In this document: positions 1 through 10,532 of the stretch, one piece after another
How the letters are laid out: each line of letters opens with the position of its first letter
Numbering within the stretch: position 1 is the stretch's first letter
From: Rhipicephalus microplus
Taxonomy: Eukaryota > Arthropoda > Arachnida > Ixodida > Ixodidae
DNA length: 64,000 nt
Assembly: GCF_043290135.1 (NCBI RefSeq)
Contig: NC_134710.1
Span: 321,614,017-321,678,016, forward strand
Reading direction: 5' to 3'
The notes under the pieces: generated by a model
Told to the model about the DNA's origin: nothing
Database searches by the model: none
What the model saw: the letters and a program-made list of their open reading frames with translations, nothing else
Translations under genes and position numbers: made by a program

Positions 1-2165
1 TCCTGTGACTGCCGACTGCTTTCGGTGGCGCACGGCGAGCGTGTCCTTGTCTTTGATGACGGTTAACGCGACACGCTAAGCAACGAGATGCTGTACTGTA
101 CGGCTGCCAAAGCTATATTTTCAAAGCTGCTGTCTCGCTGCACTGGTTTCGATGACTGGGCAACGTGAGTTTTTGAACTATTAAGCTATTGTGCTCGTGA
201 CCAGTTGTCTCACAATTGCCTCTGCGAAGTTTCTTGTATATATTGCAACTACGTCATTTGTCTAATAAAACAAATATGTTTCCTCATTGTTTTTCTTTTT
301 TTTCTTTTCTCTCCCGCTTACTATTCAGTAGCGAGGCACAAAACACAATAGAATATAGAAATAATAGTTGCACGTAAAAGGTGAGCATTTAAGAAAAATT
401 TAGTTTTGCGTCTTGTATAAATGCGCGACGTTGCTACCACTTCCGGTTGTTACATCAAAATATTCTTTTAATTTTTGTTTGCTGTCAGTTGTCCTCTACT
501 CGCGTAGATGGCGGTGGTAGCAACGAGCCACCAACTACTCGTCCTATGGGCTTATATGGAGGTTACGCTACCAGTTTACGTATACCTTGTCATTACTGCA
601 TGGGCGATCTGAGACAGCTACCTGTTCCTGGCATCAAACCAATGCTGGTCCTACCTGCAGATACTATTTAAGCTCATTTTCAAACTCTCCGCTCATTCAC
701 TGTCTACCGATCACCTGCGCTGTACGGCTCCAACGTTTGCTCCCCTACCAACAGAACTAGAAAATTCAAGCTGTACTTCTGAAACCAGAATTAAGAAAAT
801 ATTAATTGCTATCACTAATTAGAAAAAAGAATTGGCGAAAAACAAACTAGACGGAATTTAAGGCACTACAGAGAAAAACTCGAAAGCCTCAAAAAGAGCA
901 TGCCAGTCATCAGTGGTTTTTTTTTTTCAATGACCTGTAACGAGGTCATGGCGCACTTGCACTGAAAAAAAAAAATCTGAGAAAAGAGAATGAGCTACCT
1001 TCTCATCAAATACAAGAACTGGGGCAGTACGCCAGTCTAAAGAACCTTGAGAACCTCCCTTTCAGTAGGTATACCGTCATGTTTGTCCGACGCAAAGCTT
1101 TAGGGGCAGGCTTTAGGGCTCCCACCACATTAGAGAAATAGCATACCCAACAATAAAACTCAAACGTCGTTTGCATCTCGCGTATGTGCGGCTTTGAAGC
1201 TACTTCTTTGGGGCCCCTATTCCACAATTTTCTATTAATTGTAACTGCATTGTTGGCCGAACCAGCCACGAAGCAATAGGAACGTCCTATTTTGTTACGA
1301 AGAGGAAAAGAGGAGGCGAACAACGTAGCGCGAATACGATTGCTTCGGCCTTTTTCCCACAGTGGCCGACCACCTCTGAAGTAGCACAACCAGTCTCTGT
1401 ACTGGTCTCCTTCATATTTTTTTTCTTTTTTTCTTGGAGATATGAATATATCACCACCGCCGCTTCAAAATGCCTTTAAGTGACCACGGAGTACGCAACA
1501 ATATAATCCTGCTCATTCCAAATGCGTAAGCAAACTCTCCGTACAAGCACTCCGCAAAGTTGGCTAATCAGCGAAGCCAAAATGTGCGGCTCCAGTGTTT
1601 ATCACTGGGTTGGTCATGACGTCTCTCCAAAGCGTTTCTTAGTTATCGGCTACGTCTATCCGCCAATCTTAAAACAGCTGTTGCCGTGCAAGTGGCATTT
1701 CGTTAATATATCATGCATGGTAATATACTTGGTAGTAAGTATTGTCGAACTTCTGGGGCACACATGCACTGTAACTGTTTGCGTACATGGGACGGACGAA
1801 TTTTAGTTTGGCCTTTCTACATACAGTTCCACCGTAAAGCAAGCATTGATGAGTCTTGTCGCCACGCCCTAAGTAAGTTATGCGAGCACGAAATTTCGCT
1901 CAGTTTTCTGGAAGGAGCACCACCTATTTCTGCTAAGACTAAAATGAAACAAATGAAAGAACTCATCATTTTGCTCACTGCAGATACGCGAGGAAGAACT
2001 AATGCGACGCGGTTAAAAAAACAAGTTTGCGTTTAACTACCGTATGAGCGATTCTGAATTGCACATAGATATATCGCCTTCTGCAAAAGGCTTAACGAAA
2101 TCATTCTCTACGCCTATTTTATATGGTGGTGAACTTGCGATGCCTAAATAAATGAAGTCGAGGCG
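1..2165. other. Unassigned non-coding sequence
   Basis: No gene or named repeat is recognised here. Reading frames are short (longest 127 codons) and overlap on both strands without domain similarity I can name. The stretch has short T/A homopolymer runs (about 292-310, 918-927, 969-977, 1418-1435). Confidence 0.5.
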
Positions 2166-2169
2166 TGCA

Positions 2170-2408
2170 CGCCGCGCTGTGGGGGTCTAGTAAGTATGAC
2201 ACTCGACTGCTAGCCTGAAGGTCGCGGGAACGAATCCTCTCTTTGGCTGATGTATTTTTTAAGAAGGCGAAAATTTTTGAAGACGGTGTACTTAGATTAT
2301 TGTGCACGTTAAACAACCCCTGGTGGTCGAAATTTTCGCATCCTTCCTCTACAGCATCTCTGTCAATAATATCGTGGTTCTGGGACGTTAAAACCCAGAT
2401 AATATGAT
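2170..2408 (+). mobile_element. Diverged tRNA-derived SINE (tick SINE family A)
   Basis: The order of blocks matches the better-preserved SINEs at 20641 and 44671: a tRNA-like head with a B-box-like segment near 2225-2240, then the 'tgcacgttaaacaacccc' block (about 2305), 'tggtcgaaatttt' and the terminal 'gggacgttaaaacccag' block. Many substitutions show it is an old copy. No target duplication is visible. Confidence 0.75.
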
Positions 2409-2559
2409 ATTTTTGCGGGAGTATTTATTTAGAGGTCGTGAGTCTGTAGGAGAGCGAGTTCACAGCACACAGGGCGCATAGAATGCCAGACAACAGTGCA
2501 AGCCAGGCTGAGTCCCACAGCCCACATGTCGTCGTTTTCTTTCAATAGGGGCCATATTC

Positions 2560-4200
2560 AGTTACTCCACTGGAGGAGTATTTCCACACCAGTGACATTA
2601 CCCTGGCCTGTAAAGCCAGCGTCTCGGTGCCAGCTATGACTAAAAGGGCGTGTCGCTATTGTAGGCGTGTCACCATTGTAGACATTCAGGTTAGAGGCGT
2701 GCCCTACGTCGGTTTTAAGAGATGAGTTCGATTGATTTGGTTGTCGGCGAAATCTCATAGTTGACAGGTGTCACCCGGCGCACTACTTGGTAGTGCCCGA
2801 CGTATCGCGACTGAAGCTTCTCGCTGAGGCCAACATGACCGGATAAGAGCTGCCGTAGAACAAGAGAGCCAGGAGGAATATCAGCGTCCCTGTGTCGATT
2901 ATTGTCCAGGGTCTTTTGCGTAGCCTGGAAAAGTGCGAGCCGAGTGCGGGCTTCCGTGCGTGCGATGAGAGCTCGGGTGATGGCACCTTGAGCGTATGAA
3001 GTCGTCTTGTTATATTAAATGGAAGCAGAGTACCAAATGGTAACAAAGGATCACGCCCAAAGAGAAAGTAAAAGGGTGAGTAGCTAGCCGTTTTATGGCG
3101 CTATGGATTATAGGCGGAGAATACAAATGCTATGGCAATGTCCCAATCAGTGTGGTCGTCGGAAACGTACAGTGAAAGCATATCTGTCAGTGTACGGTTA
3201 AGGCGTTTGGTCAGCCCGTTGGTCTTGGGATGATAAGACGTGCTAATGTTATGACGAGTAGCACAAGATCGCCGTAGGTCGTCGAATACGAATACCCGAG
3301 AGAGGAAGCATCGACCACAGTCTGTGAGTAGGTGAGAAGGAGCACCATGCTGAAGAATGACGTCGTATAGGAGGAAATCAGCAGCATTGGTCGCGCGACT
3401 GGTCGGTAGCGCACGGGTAATTGCGTACCGAGTGGCATAATCCGTGGCTACTGCGATCCATTTATTTCCAGTTGTCGAAGTTGGAAAAAGACCAAGCAAG
3501 CCCAATCCCAGTCGATAAAAAGGCTCAACTAGGACTTCGATAGGCAGGAGGCGACCGGCAGGGGAAGTCGTAGGTTTCTTTTGACGTTGGCAGAGGTCGC
3601 AAGCCGCAACGTAGTGACGAACGGAGCGATACAGGCTTTTCCAGAAAAACTATCATAGAACACAATTGTAGGTTTGGGTAACCCCTAAGTGTCCTGAAGT
3701 TAGGGCGTCGTGAAGCTTTCGAAGGACGCTTTGCGCAGATGATGTGGGAGAACGAGTAAACTTCTGCGCCCTTTTGGTGTAAATTATGGTGATACAGACG
3801 TTGTCTTGCAGCAAAAACGGGCTGGGCGAAGGGTCGGCATTACCGGCTTGAAGGCTGTCAATGATGAGGAGTAGTGATGGATCTCGCCGTTGTTCATCCG
3901 CCACGTGCAGAAAGACTGTGATGACGAAAAGACAGGCATCCGCTTCCAATTCAGAGGAGTCGGGTGGTTCAACCGGGTGGCGGGATTAGCAGACAGCATC
4001 GCTGTGCAACTTCCCAGATTTGTACACCACCGAGAACGTGTACTTATGCAGCTGTAATGCCCAGCGGCCGAGTCTTTCAGTAGGGTCCTTCAGTGTTGAC
4101 AGCCAGCACAATGTTCTTACCGATGCGTGGAGATAATTTTTTACAACGGAGTCGAGAGCAAACAACTGGCGCCAAAAGTACGTCACCATGATTATGTGAC
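2560..4200 (-). pseudogene. Dead Ty3/Gypsy pol remnant (RNase H end, integrase, C-terminus)
   Basis: Read on the minus strand, protein blocks follow in Ty3/Gypsy order across several frames. First is the RNase H end '[21 protein letters not shown]' in part (about 4120-4000). Next is the integrase zinc-binding region (about 3720-3590, ending in a CxxC 'CDLCQR'). Then comes the integrase core (3505-3100), and last the C-terminal 'SRYVGHYQVVRR' domain (about 2820-2760). It is not functional. The first catalytic Asp position reads Leu in 'GLLGLFPTS'. The second Asp survives in 'LLTDCG'. The catalytic Glu reads Lys in 'LTKRLNRT'. Frameshifts separate the blocks, and gag, protease and most of RT are missing. 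No LTR was recognised at either edge, so the limits are approximate. Confidence 0.85.
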
Positions 4201-5252
4201 CCCTTGGTAATTGGAACGGCCTCTTTTAATTTGAATAACTAGACGTTGGAGCCCGCAGAGCTGAAAAAACAAACGAACAAACAATACCAGACGCGAAGTA
4301 ATCATACTAATTAAAAGCGCATCGGCAGCTGAAAGACCAGACGAGAAAACAATACATCACGCAAAATATTCTAATTAGTTAAAAGCGCATCAGCATGCAT
4401 CCGAGTGGCTGAGGCAAACAGCGCTCCGGTGATGCACGAAAATTGCCGCGTTTGGTTCAGAGCTGCTCCTGAGAACATGGCGAAGACGCTAAAGTTATTG
4501 AAGGCACAAAGCGCTCTTTTTTTCATTTATACGATCGTGAGTAAGATGCAGCAAACTCTGGACACTCTTCTCGCCTGCTGTAAACAGAAATTTTCGCTTC
4601 ACTGCACTTCTTAATAATCAGCAGTTAGCGAAACGTAATTGCTCTTCGCCGTCCAGGTCCCTTCAACAGCGATAGTTCGGAAGTGTAAGTATCGAGGTGC
4701 TTTTTGTACACCTATTTTTTGCGTTTCTTTATACAAGCTTTTACATTTTCCAGCAGCCTAGAAGACGCAGAAGAAAACGTTCCTAACCACTCCGCTGATT
4801 TGGGGGCTCAGTCAGTTTCAGCGACCAAGACTGTGACGAAGTACGTCTCACACACACGAAAAGATTTCAAAGCTTTATGTAATAGACGAACGCTCATATA
4901 CAGGGTGTTTTTCTAAGGAATGCAGATTTTTTTTCCTAAAAAATATAAAATAGGCAGGCACTTGTCTTCGCAGCCAACTTCTAGGCCAAGGCGGCAAGAT
5001 TCTGTCACTAATTGGATCCCTCAAGAATCATACTTGTCAAAAATCATTGAATGAACATTTTATGTATAAGTTTTAGGGTTGATTATTTGGCAAAGTTGTT
5101 CTACGTCACAAATTATGGCAGGCCTAGTTTTTGAAAATTGAAAATATCACGTGTGGTTTCATAGATTTATCGTCGCATTTGGAAACCGTGCTGCCAAATA
5201 AACCAAAACTGACACACCGAGGGCGCTAGTTTCGATGCAACAAATAATATAT
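4201..5252. other. Unassigned sequence with a short tandem repeat
   Basis: No gene is seen. It contains a two-copy repeat at 4259-4393. 'acagggtgtttt' at about 4901 resembles the terminal motif of dispersed arthropod repeats, but I could not find a matching other end. The intact LTR element is inserted at the right edge of this stretch. Confidence 0.4.
4259..4393 (+). repeat. Two-copy diverged tandem repeat, ~68-bp unit
   Basis: Unit 1 (4259-4327) and unit 2 (4328-4393) both start 'agctgaaa', carry 'acaata' and 'ctaatta', and end 'aaaagcgcatc(g/a)gc'. The internal parts are diverged. Confidence 0.6.
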
Positions 5253-5386
5253 TGTAATGATGACAAAGCGGCGATCGTGCTCGGCGCATACCTGGGAGAG
5301 ACGGAGGACGACGAAGAGGAAGCAGATAAAGAACAGCCGGCCTGCAGCAAAGGCGTTGTCTCTTTGTCTTATTTCTCCGCGTTACA
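5253..5386 (+). repeat. 5' LTR, 134 bp
   Basis: It starts 'tgtaatgatg' and ends 'ccgcgttaca' (TG...CA with TGTAA/TTACA inverted ends). Its centre (about 5297-5335) is a long purine-rich stretch. A 'gataaa' at about 5326 could serve as a weak TATA or poly(A) signal. The copy at 9320 appears identical. Confidence 0.95.
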
Positions 5387-8300
5387 ATGGCGCAGTCGCG
5401 AACTACTGACCCCGATATCCCTGCGTCCACTACACTTCGAAGTGGACGAGTGCTCTCGAACTCCCCACCGATCACGGACGGCGTCCAAGCCTCCACGGCG
5501 GCACCGCATCATGACTGCAGCGAGGCCATTTCTCGAGGCTTCTCTCTGTTCGCCCAAGAGCTCAAGACATCCGGGTTTGGCTGCGCCTCTTTTGGATCGT
5601 TCAACGAGAACGAAATTCCATATTTTCATGGATTCAAGGATGACCCTACCAACTGGGTAAGCGTGATAAACTCGGTTGCCCTTAAATACTCGTGGAGCGA
5701 CACGATTAAGAAGTCGGTCGCTGAAGGACGTTTGCGAGGATCTGCCCAAGCGTGGCATCGTTTCCAAGGCAGTACATACGCTACATGGCAAACATGGAGC
5801 GCGGCCCTGATGTCCGCGTTTGCGCCGCTTCCGAGCGCTTACGACGACCGTTTCATGACCATGCGGTCACGCCGGCAAGGTGCAACCGAGGACGTCGCGA
5901 CTTACATCTACGACAAGCTGGACCTTTTACAAGCTTGCGATATACAGTGGACCTCCTCCGCAGCCAGGCAGTACATCATCGACGGGATCCATGACTCGAC
6001 GCACGCAGCCGTCTTGTCCGCCTACAACCACCCAGTCCACATCTCCACTTTCGTACGCCAGGCAATGGAGTTGCAGGACACGTCTCATCGCCGGGCGGCT
6101 GCAGTTGGCCCAAAGGAGCCAGCTTCACCGAGACGCGGATGCTACACGTGTGGCCGCATCGGGCATGGGTATAAAAGCTGCCCACAAAGCCAACCTCAAG
6201 CGATGCAATATCAATCACGCCCACTTCCAACCCTCAAGGTCCGCGTCGACGGCATCGGAGAACTGACAGCTCTCGTTGATACCGGAGCTCAACGTACGGC
6301 GTTGCTTCGCCGCCACGCCTCCGAACCTCTCCAGCCTTGGACTGAGCCACCACTGCGGGGTCTCGGTGGCGACGTACTACCGGTCGGTGCCCTAAACCTG
6401 CAACTCAACACCGAGGCCGGCAGCAAGTTTTTGTCCTCGGTGCCCGTCTTCGACGACCTGCCCACAGACATGGTTTTAGGGGCCGACTACCTGCTCTCCG
6501 GGGAAGTGCGTCTCACGGTGGAAGGAAGTACCGTCAACCTCCATCCTGTGGCTCCAAGTGTGCCTCCGGCGCAATCCCAAGGTGAGCTGACGACGCCACT
6601 TACACTTCCCGCAATACTCGAGAGGCACGCATCGCTCTTCGCTGATACTACTACTCAGCTTCCCGGAACTAGCGTGCTAGTGCACCATATTACTACCGAC
6701 AATCATCCGCCGGTGTCCATACCGTTACGTAGATATGCCGAACGAGAGCGGATATTAATTGACCAGCAGGTGCAAGAAATGCTTGCCGCAAGCATAATCA
6801 GGCCATCTTCTAGCCCGTGGGCAGCACCTGTTGTCCTAGTCCGTAAAAAGGACGGCAATCTCCGATTCTGTGTTGACTACCGAGAGCTGAACAAGCACAC
6901 CATACCAGACTCGTACCCGCTGCCACGCATTGACGACGCTATTGACGCCGTACGAAAAGCGAGGTTCTTTTCGTCGCTAGATTTAAAAGCAGGGTATTGG
7001 CAGATCAACGTGGCTGAAGAAGATAAGTTTAAGACGGCCTTCCGAACACCATCTGGCTTGTACGAGTTTAATCGGATGCCGTTCGGTCTGCGAACTGCTC
7101 CAAGCACCTTTCAGCGTGCCATGAACACAGTGTTAGGCACACTGATAGACCGTGCCTGCGTCGTGTACCTCGATGACGTTCTAGTCATCGGGGAAACAGA
7201 AAAACAACATCTACAAAATCTCGACACGGTTCTGCAGAGGCTATACAACACCGGCTTTCGACTTAACCGCGAGAAGTGCCAGTTTGGGTTGACGACAATA
7301 TCTTATCTTGGTTATCAGATATCTCATAATGGCGTACGACCCTTGCCTGAACGCATAGACGCCGTTGCCAAATACCCTGCACCAACATCTATAAAACAGC
7401 TCCAGGTATTCCTAGGAATGGCGTCATACTTGCGCAAGTTTGTACCGAGCTTTGCGTCAACTGCTGCTCCACTCACGGACTTACTGAAGAAAAACGCCCA
7501 ATTTCAGTGGGGTCCTTTGCAGGATAACGCCTTCCAAACCCTCAAACACCAGCTTACACATAGCCCGGTGCTCTGCCACTTTAATGAAGATTGGATGACA
7601 GAAGTCCATACTGATGCGAGTCAGATTGGCCTGGGGGCGGTTTTACTTCAACGTGACTCGAGTGGGCGTGGGCACGTCATCTGCTACGCCAGTCGTAAAC
7701 TATCGGACGCAGAACGGCATTATCATTCGAATGAACTGGAGTGTTTGGCTGTAGTATGGAGTGTGGATGAAAAGTTCCGCCACTACTTGTTTGGCCGACA
7801 CTTCACGGTAGTAACAGACAACTCCGCGATTGCGTGGATGTTCCAGAAGCAGCACCTCAAGCACAAGTTTGCCCGATGGATTGTTCGGCTCCAAGACTAT
7901 ACGTACGACATCCGTCACCGTGCTGGAGCACAAAATCAGCTTGCGGACGCTTTATCGCGAAATCCGATCGAGGAGTTCTCCACACGAAATCGAGAAACCT
8001 GGATCCTGTTTTCTCAACAGGACGTGACCAAGGCTCAGCAAGCCGATGGAAGACTCGCATCCGTTATAGACTCCATTGGCGATGCGGGACGCAATGCCAA
8101 GTTTGTCTTACGTAATGGAACGCTGTATCGGCGTCACTGGGCCGATAAAAGCACCGAGTGTCATCTCCTGGTCATTCCTGACACCTTAAGATCGAGCGTA
8201 CTACGCGCCATCCATGACACTCCCGAGGGAGGCCATGTTGGCTACAGAGCCACCTTACGCAAGGCACAAGAACGTTTTTGGTGGCCGAAAATGGATAAAA

Positions 8301-9268
8301 GCGTGCGTTCATACGTTGCCAGTTGCGAGATTTGTCAGCAACACAAACGACGTCCTGGAGCTCGACATGGACTTCTTACGCCGATCAAGCCTCCAGAGAC
8401 AATTTTCCACACGTTGGGCATAGATCACATCGGGCCTCTTCCAATGACGACAGCGGGCAATCGTTACATTATACTCGCTGTGGACTACTTGTCCAAGTTC
8501 GTAGAGGTCGCGGCCGTGCCTTCGCTTGCTGCTAGCCATGTCATCCGATTCCTGAAAGATCGCTTCGAATGGCGACACGGTCTTCCTAACAAGTTGATCT
8601 CCGACCGGTCGACCACCTTTCGCAGTCGCGAGCTCCGCACTTACCTACAACAAGCTGGAGTGGACCATCACTTCGCGTCGGCATACCATCCGCAGGCGAA
8701 CGGACTGACCGAAAGGTCGAACCAGACTATCCAGGCTAGACTCGCACCGTACTGTAAGAATCACAAACGAGGTGAGGCCGACTGGGATGATCATCTCCAA
8801 GCAGCTGCGTACGCAGTGAACACGGCGGCACACAGCTCCACAGGAATTTGCCCCTACGAGATTGTCTATGGTCAGCTCCCGCAACTGAATGCTACGTTCG
8901 GTTTGGACACTCCCGTTAAAGTAGGGCGTTCCGCTGCACGCCAGAGACTTTGTCGCGATATCCGTGTGGAGGCGCGTAGGAGGATTGTGCATGCTCAACA
9001 GGCACAAAAGCGATACTACGACCGACGCCACCGTCCCGCGCCGAAATACAGTGTAGGTGATGAGGTGTGGCTACAGCGAGGTGCGCCATCGTCTTCAAAC
9101 AAACTGCACCCAAAGTACGACGGCCCTTACATTATTTCTGAGCGCTTGGGAGATAACACTTGGCGAGTACGATCCACAGCTTCTGATACGCGCAGAGACA
9201 AGAGAAAACGGAATAACTTTGCGGTGCATGTGTCGCGGATGAAGAACTGCATACGGCGGCAAACGTGA
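5387..9268 (+). CDS. Gag-Pol polyprotein, Ty3/Gypsy retrotransposon (1293 aa)
   Basis: This single frame encodes the capsid-like and replication enzymes of the element. Residues ~40-240 form a Gag/capsid-like region. A CCHC zinc knuckle 'CYTCGRIGHGYKSC' lies at 252-265. The aspartic protease active site 'LVDTGAQ' has Asp298. Reverse transcriptase spans ~440-620 with 'FCVDYREL' near 494 and catalytic 'YLDDV' at 594-598. RNase H follows, with 'TDAS' Asp743, 'TDNSAIAW' near 807 and 'DALSRN' near 853. The integrase has an HHCC finger (His943, His950, Cys980, Cys983) and a D,D35E core (Asp1013, Asp1073, Glu1109). A GPY/F-like C-terminal domain lies at ~1238-1265. All key catalytic residues are present, so it could be functional. 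Gag and Pol are fused without a frameshift. The ATG follows the 5' LTR directly, leaving almost no untranslated leader. Confidence 0.96.
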   Translation: MAQSRTTDPDIPASTTLRSGRVLSNSPPITDGVQASTAAPHHDCSEAISRGFSLFAQELKTSGFGCASFGSFNENEIPYFHGFKDDPTNWVSVINSVALKYSWSDTIKKSVAEGRLRGSAQAWHRFQGSTYATWQTWSAALMSAFAPLPSAYDDRFMTMRSRRQGATEDVATYIYDKLDLLQACDIQWTSSAARQYIIDGIHDSTHAAVLSAYNHPVHISTFVRQAMELQDTSHRRAAAVGPKEPASPRRGCYTCGRIGHGYKSCPQSQPQAMQYQSRPLPTLKVRVDGIGELTALVDTGAQRTALLRRHASEPLQPWTEPPLRGLGGDVLPVGALNLQLNTEAGSKFLSSVPVFDDLPTDMVLGADYLLSGEVRLTVEGSTVNLHPVAPSVPPAQSQGELTTPLTLPAILERHASLFADTTTQLPGTSVLVHHITTDNHPPVSIPLRRYAERERILIDQQVQEMLAASIIRPSSSPWAAPVVLVRKKDGNLRFCVDYRELNKHTIPDSYPLPRIDDAIDAVRKARFFSSLDLKAGYWQINVAEEDKFKTAFRTPSGLYEFNRMPFGLRTAPSTFQRAMNTVLGTLIDRACVVYLDDVLVIGETEKQHLQNLDTVLQRLYNTGFRLNREKCQFGLTTISYLGYQISHNGVRPLPERIDAVAKYPAPTSIKQLQVFLGMASYLRKFVPSFASTAAPLTDLLKKNAQFQWGPLQDNAFQTLKHQLTHSPVLCHFNEDWMTEVHTDASQIGLGAVLLQRDSSGRGHVICYASRKLSDAERHYHSNELECLAVVWSVDEKFRHYLFGRHFTVVTDNSAIAWMFQKQHLKHKFARWIVRLQDYTYDIRHRAGAQNQLADALSRNPIEEFSTRNRETWILFSQQDVTKAQQADGRLASVIDSIGDAGRNAKFVLRNGTLYRRHWADKSTECHLLVIPDTLRSSVLRAIHDTPEGGHVGYRATLRKAQERFWWPKMDKSVRSYVASCEICQQHKRRPGARHGLLTPIKPPETIFHTLGIDHIGPLPMTTAGNRYIILAVDYLSKFVEVAAVPSLAASHVIRFLKDRFEWRHGLPNKLISDRSTTFRSRELRTYLQQAGVDHHFASAYHPQANGLTERSNQTIQARLAPYCKNHKRGEADWDDHLQAAAYAVNTAAHSSTGICPYEIVYGQLPQLNATFGLDTPVKVGRSAARQRLCRDIRVEARRRIVHAQQAQKRYYDRRHRPAPKYSVGDEVWLQRGAPSSSNKLHPKYDGPYIISERLGDNTWRVRSTASDTRRDKRKRNNFAVHVSRMKNCIRRQT
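5388..5403 (+). promoter_or_regulatory. Primer binding site, tRNA-Ser-like, overlapping gag start
   Basis: One base after the LTR the sequence reads 'tggcgcagtcg'. This is the reverse complement of a CGACTGCG-CCA 3' end, as found in metazoan tRNA-Ser with a GCAGTCG acceptor strand. The match is about 11 nt. It begins inside the ATG of the gag-pol ORF (5387-5389), so primer site and first codons share the same bases. Confidence 0.7.
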
Positions 9269-9319
9269 CATTGGTTTGTGTTTTTCTTACAGGAGTAGAC
9301 CAGCTGCAGCGTGGCCGAG

Positions 9320-9453
9320 TGTAATGATGACAAAGCGGCGATCGTGCTCGGCGCATACCTGGGAGAGACGGAGGACGACGAAGAGGAAGCAGATAAAGAA
9401 CAGCCGGCCTGCAGCAAAGGCGTTGTCTCTTTGTCTTATTTCTCCGCGTTACA
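9320..9453 (+). repeat. 3' LTR, 134 bp
   Basis: It matches 5253-5386 along its full length by eye. The 50 bp before it ('...cagctgcagcgtggccgag') lacks a recognisable polypurine tract. That is unusual for this class, because plus-strand priming normally needs one. Confidence 0.95.
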
Positions 9454-10140
9454 ATATATACAAATTGTTCCGATGAATGATGTTTATTCAAAGATAGGCT
9501 GGTGAAAAAGGACTCAATGGCTGCCTCCCAGCATCGATACGCTCGCAAGACGAGGGCTCTTCGTCCTCTTCTTCCTTTCGTCGTGCTAGTTGCGTTAGCG
9601 TAGCGCTTGACCTATCACAGGTATTTCGCAAAAGCAATGAAGTCAGGTTTCTTTATTTGTTATTATAACTCTTCTTTGTTTGGGAGTGCTTTCAGAAGTC
9701 GAGTGAGAAGCATGAAGGAATTGATTGAACTGCTGTGAAGCAATGCATTAAACTTTCCTTCTCAGCAAACTCGTGAACGGCAAAAAAGAAAAATTCATGA
9801 TGCTGTTTTAACGGGAGATTCGTAAATCTACGGACGAAAAAAAAAAAACCGTGTCCACTCACGCGTGCTGACATTTACTCAAAATTGATGGTGTCGGTGT
9901 CAGTGGGCTGGGGGTCCTTGCACGCGTTACTCATGGTCTACAGCAGCAGTCTCGCATAACTGCAGGATTTTGTAGGAATCGAAGACAGATCGGCAGACTG
10001 AGAGCGTCTACAAAGCAGTTCGGAGGAGCTAGCGAGCGCTCTTGAGACATGATAAGGACAGAAGCCAGGTACAAGAAGGTTAAACGGCAAGAAATACTAA
10101 CTATTGAAAGAGAGATAAAATGGTGTCATGTTTTTTTTTT
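9454..10140. other. Unassigned sequence
   Basis: No gene or named repeat is recognised. It is the right flank of the LTR element. Frames are short and compositionally ordinary. Confidence 0.4.
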
Positions 10141-10148
10141 TGATGAAG

Positions 10149-10321
10149 AGAGAGAGTGAGTGTGAGAGTGAGTGAGTGTGTGTGCCGGGGGTGCGTGCGT
10201 GCGTGTGTGTGTGTGTGTTGTGTGTGTGCGTGTGCGTGCGTGTGTGTGTTTGTGTGTGTGTGCGTGTGTGTGTGTGTGCGTGTGTGCGTGTGTGTGTGCG
10301 TGTGTGTGTGTGTGTGTGTGT
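10149..10321. repeat. (GT)n microsatellite with GC interruptions
   Basis: It begins as GA/GTGA repeats (10149-10180) and becomes GT/GTGC repeats to 10321. The apparent reading frames (Val/Cys-rich, or His/Thr-rich on the other strand) are artefacts of the repeat. Confidence 0.97.
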
Positions 10322-10532
10322 CCCTTTTGTTTTGTACGATTAATCACACTTAAAGAAGATACCATGTTCTTATTTAGGGGAGTGCAGGTTTTTGTAAGTG
10401 ACAACTTCGCCCTTCTTTTTTAGTAATTACCCGGTACTGTTTGAACGTGGTTTTCTTGTAACTCGTACAAATTGCAAAGTGTCCTATGTGCGAGAATTTA
10501 AAAGTGTACACGTATTGAAGTCCTTCTCAGGT

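Larger units (their letters stand above)
5253..9453 (+). mobile_element. Intact Ty3/Gypsy LTR retrotransposon, Mag-like
   Basis: A complete 4201-bp element consists of two 134-bp LTRs (5253-5386 and 9320-9453), a PBS directly after the 5' LTR, one uninterrupted Gag-Pol ORF (5387-9268) and about 50 bp before the 3' LTR. I find no difference between the LTRs by eye, which implies a recent insertion. 'atat' lies directly outside both LTRs and may be a 4-bp target duplication, but the site is AT-simple, so this is weak. No clear polypurine tract precedes the 3' LTR. Very short LTRs plus a tRNA-Ser-type PBS recall the Mag lineage of Metaviridae; that lineage call is inference. No envelope-like ORF follows pol. 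Confidence 0.95.

Noticed and set aside
4890..5252. Complete DNA transposon starting 'acagggtgtttt'
   Set aside because: Only one possible terminus is visible. The other end was not found on either side of the LTR element insertion.
5167..9548. Many 60-140 codon frames on both strands overlapping the Gag-Pol ORF and LTRs
   Set aside because: They are shadows of the long coding frame and the LTR repeats, without domains of their own.
10126..10423. Val/Cys-rich and His/Thr-rich reading frames on both strands
   Set aside because: They are translations of the (GT)n microsatellite.
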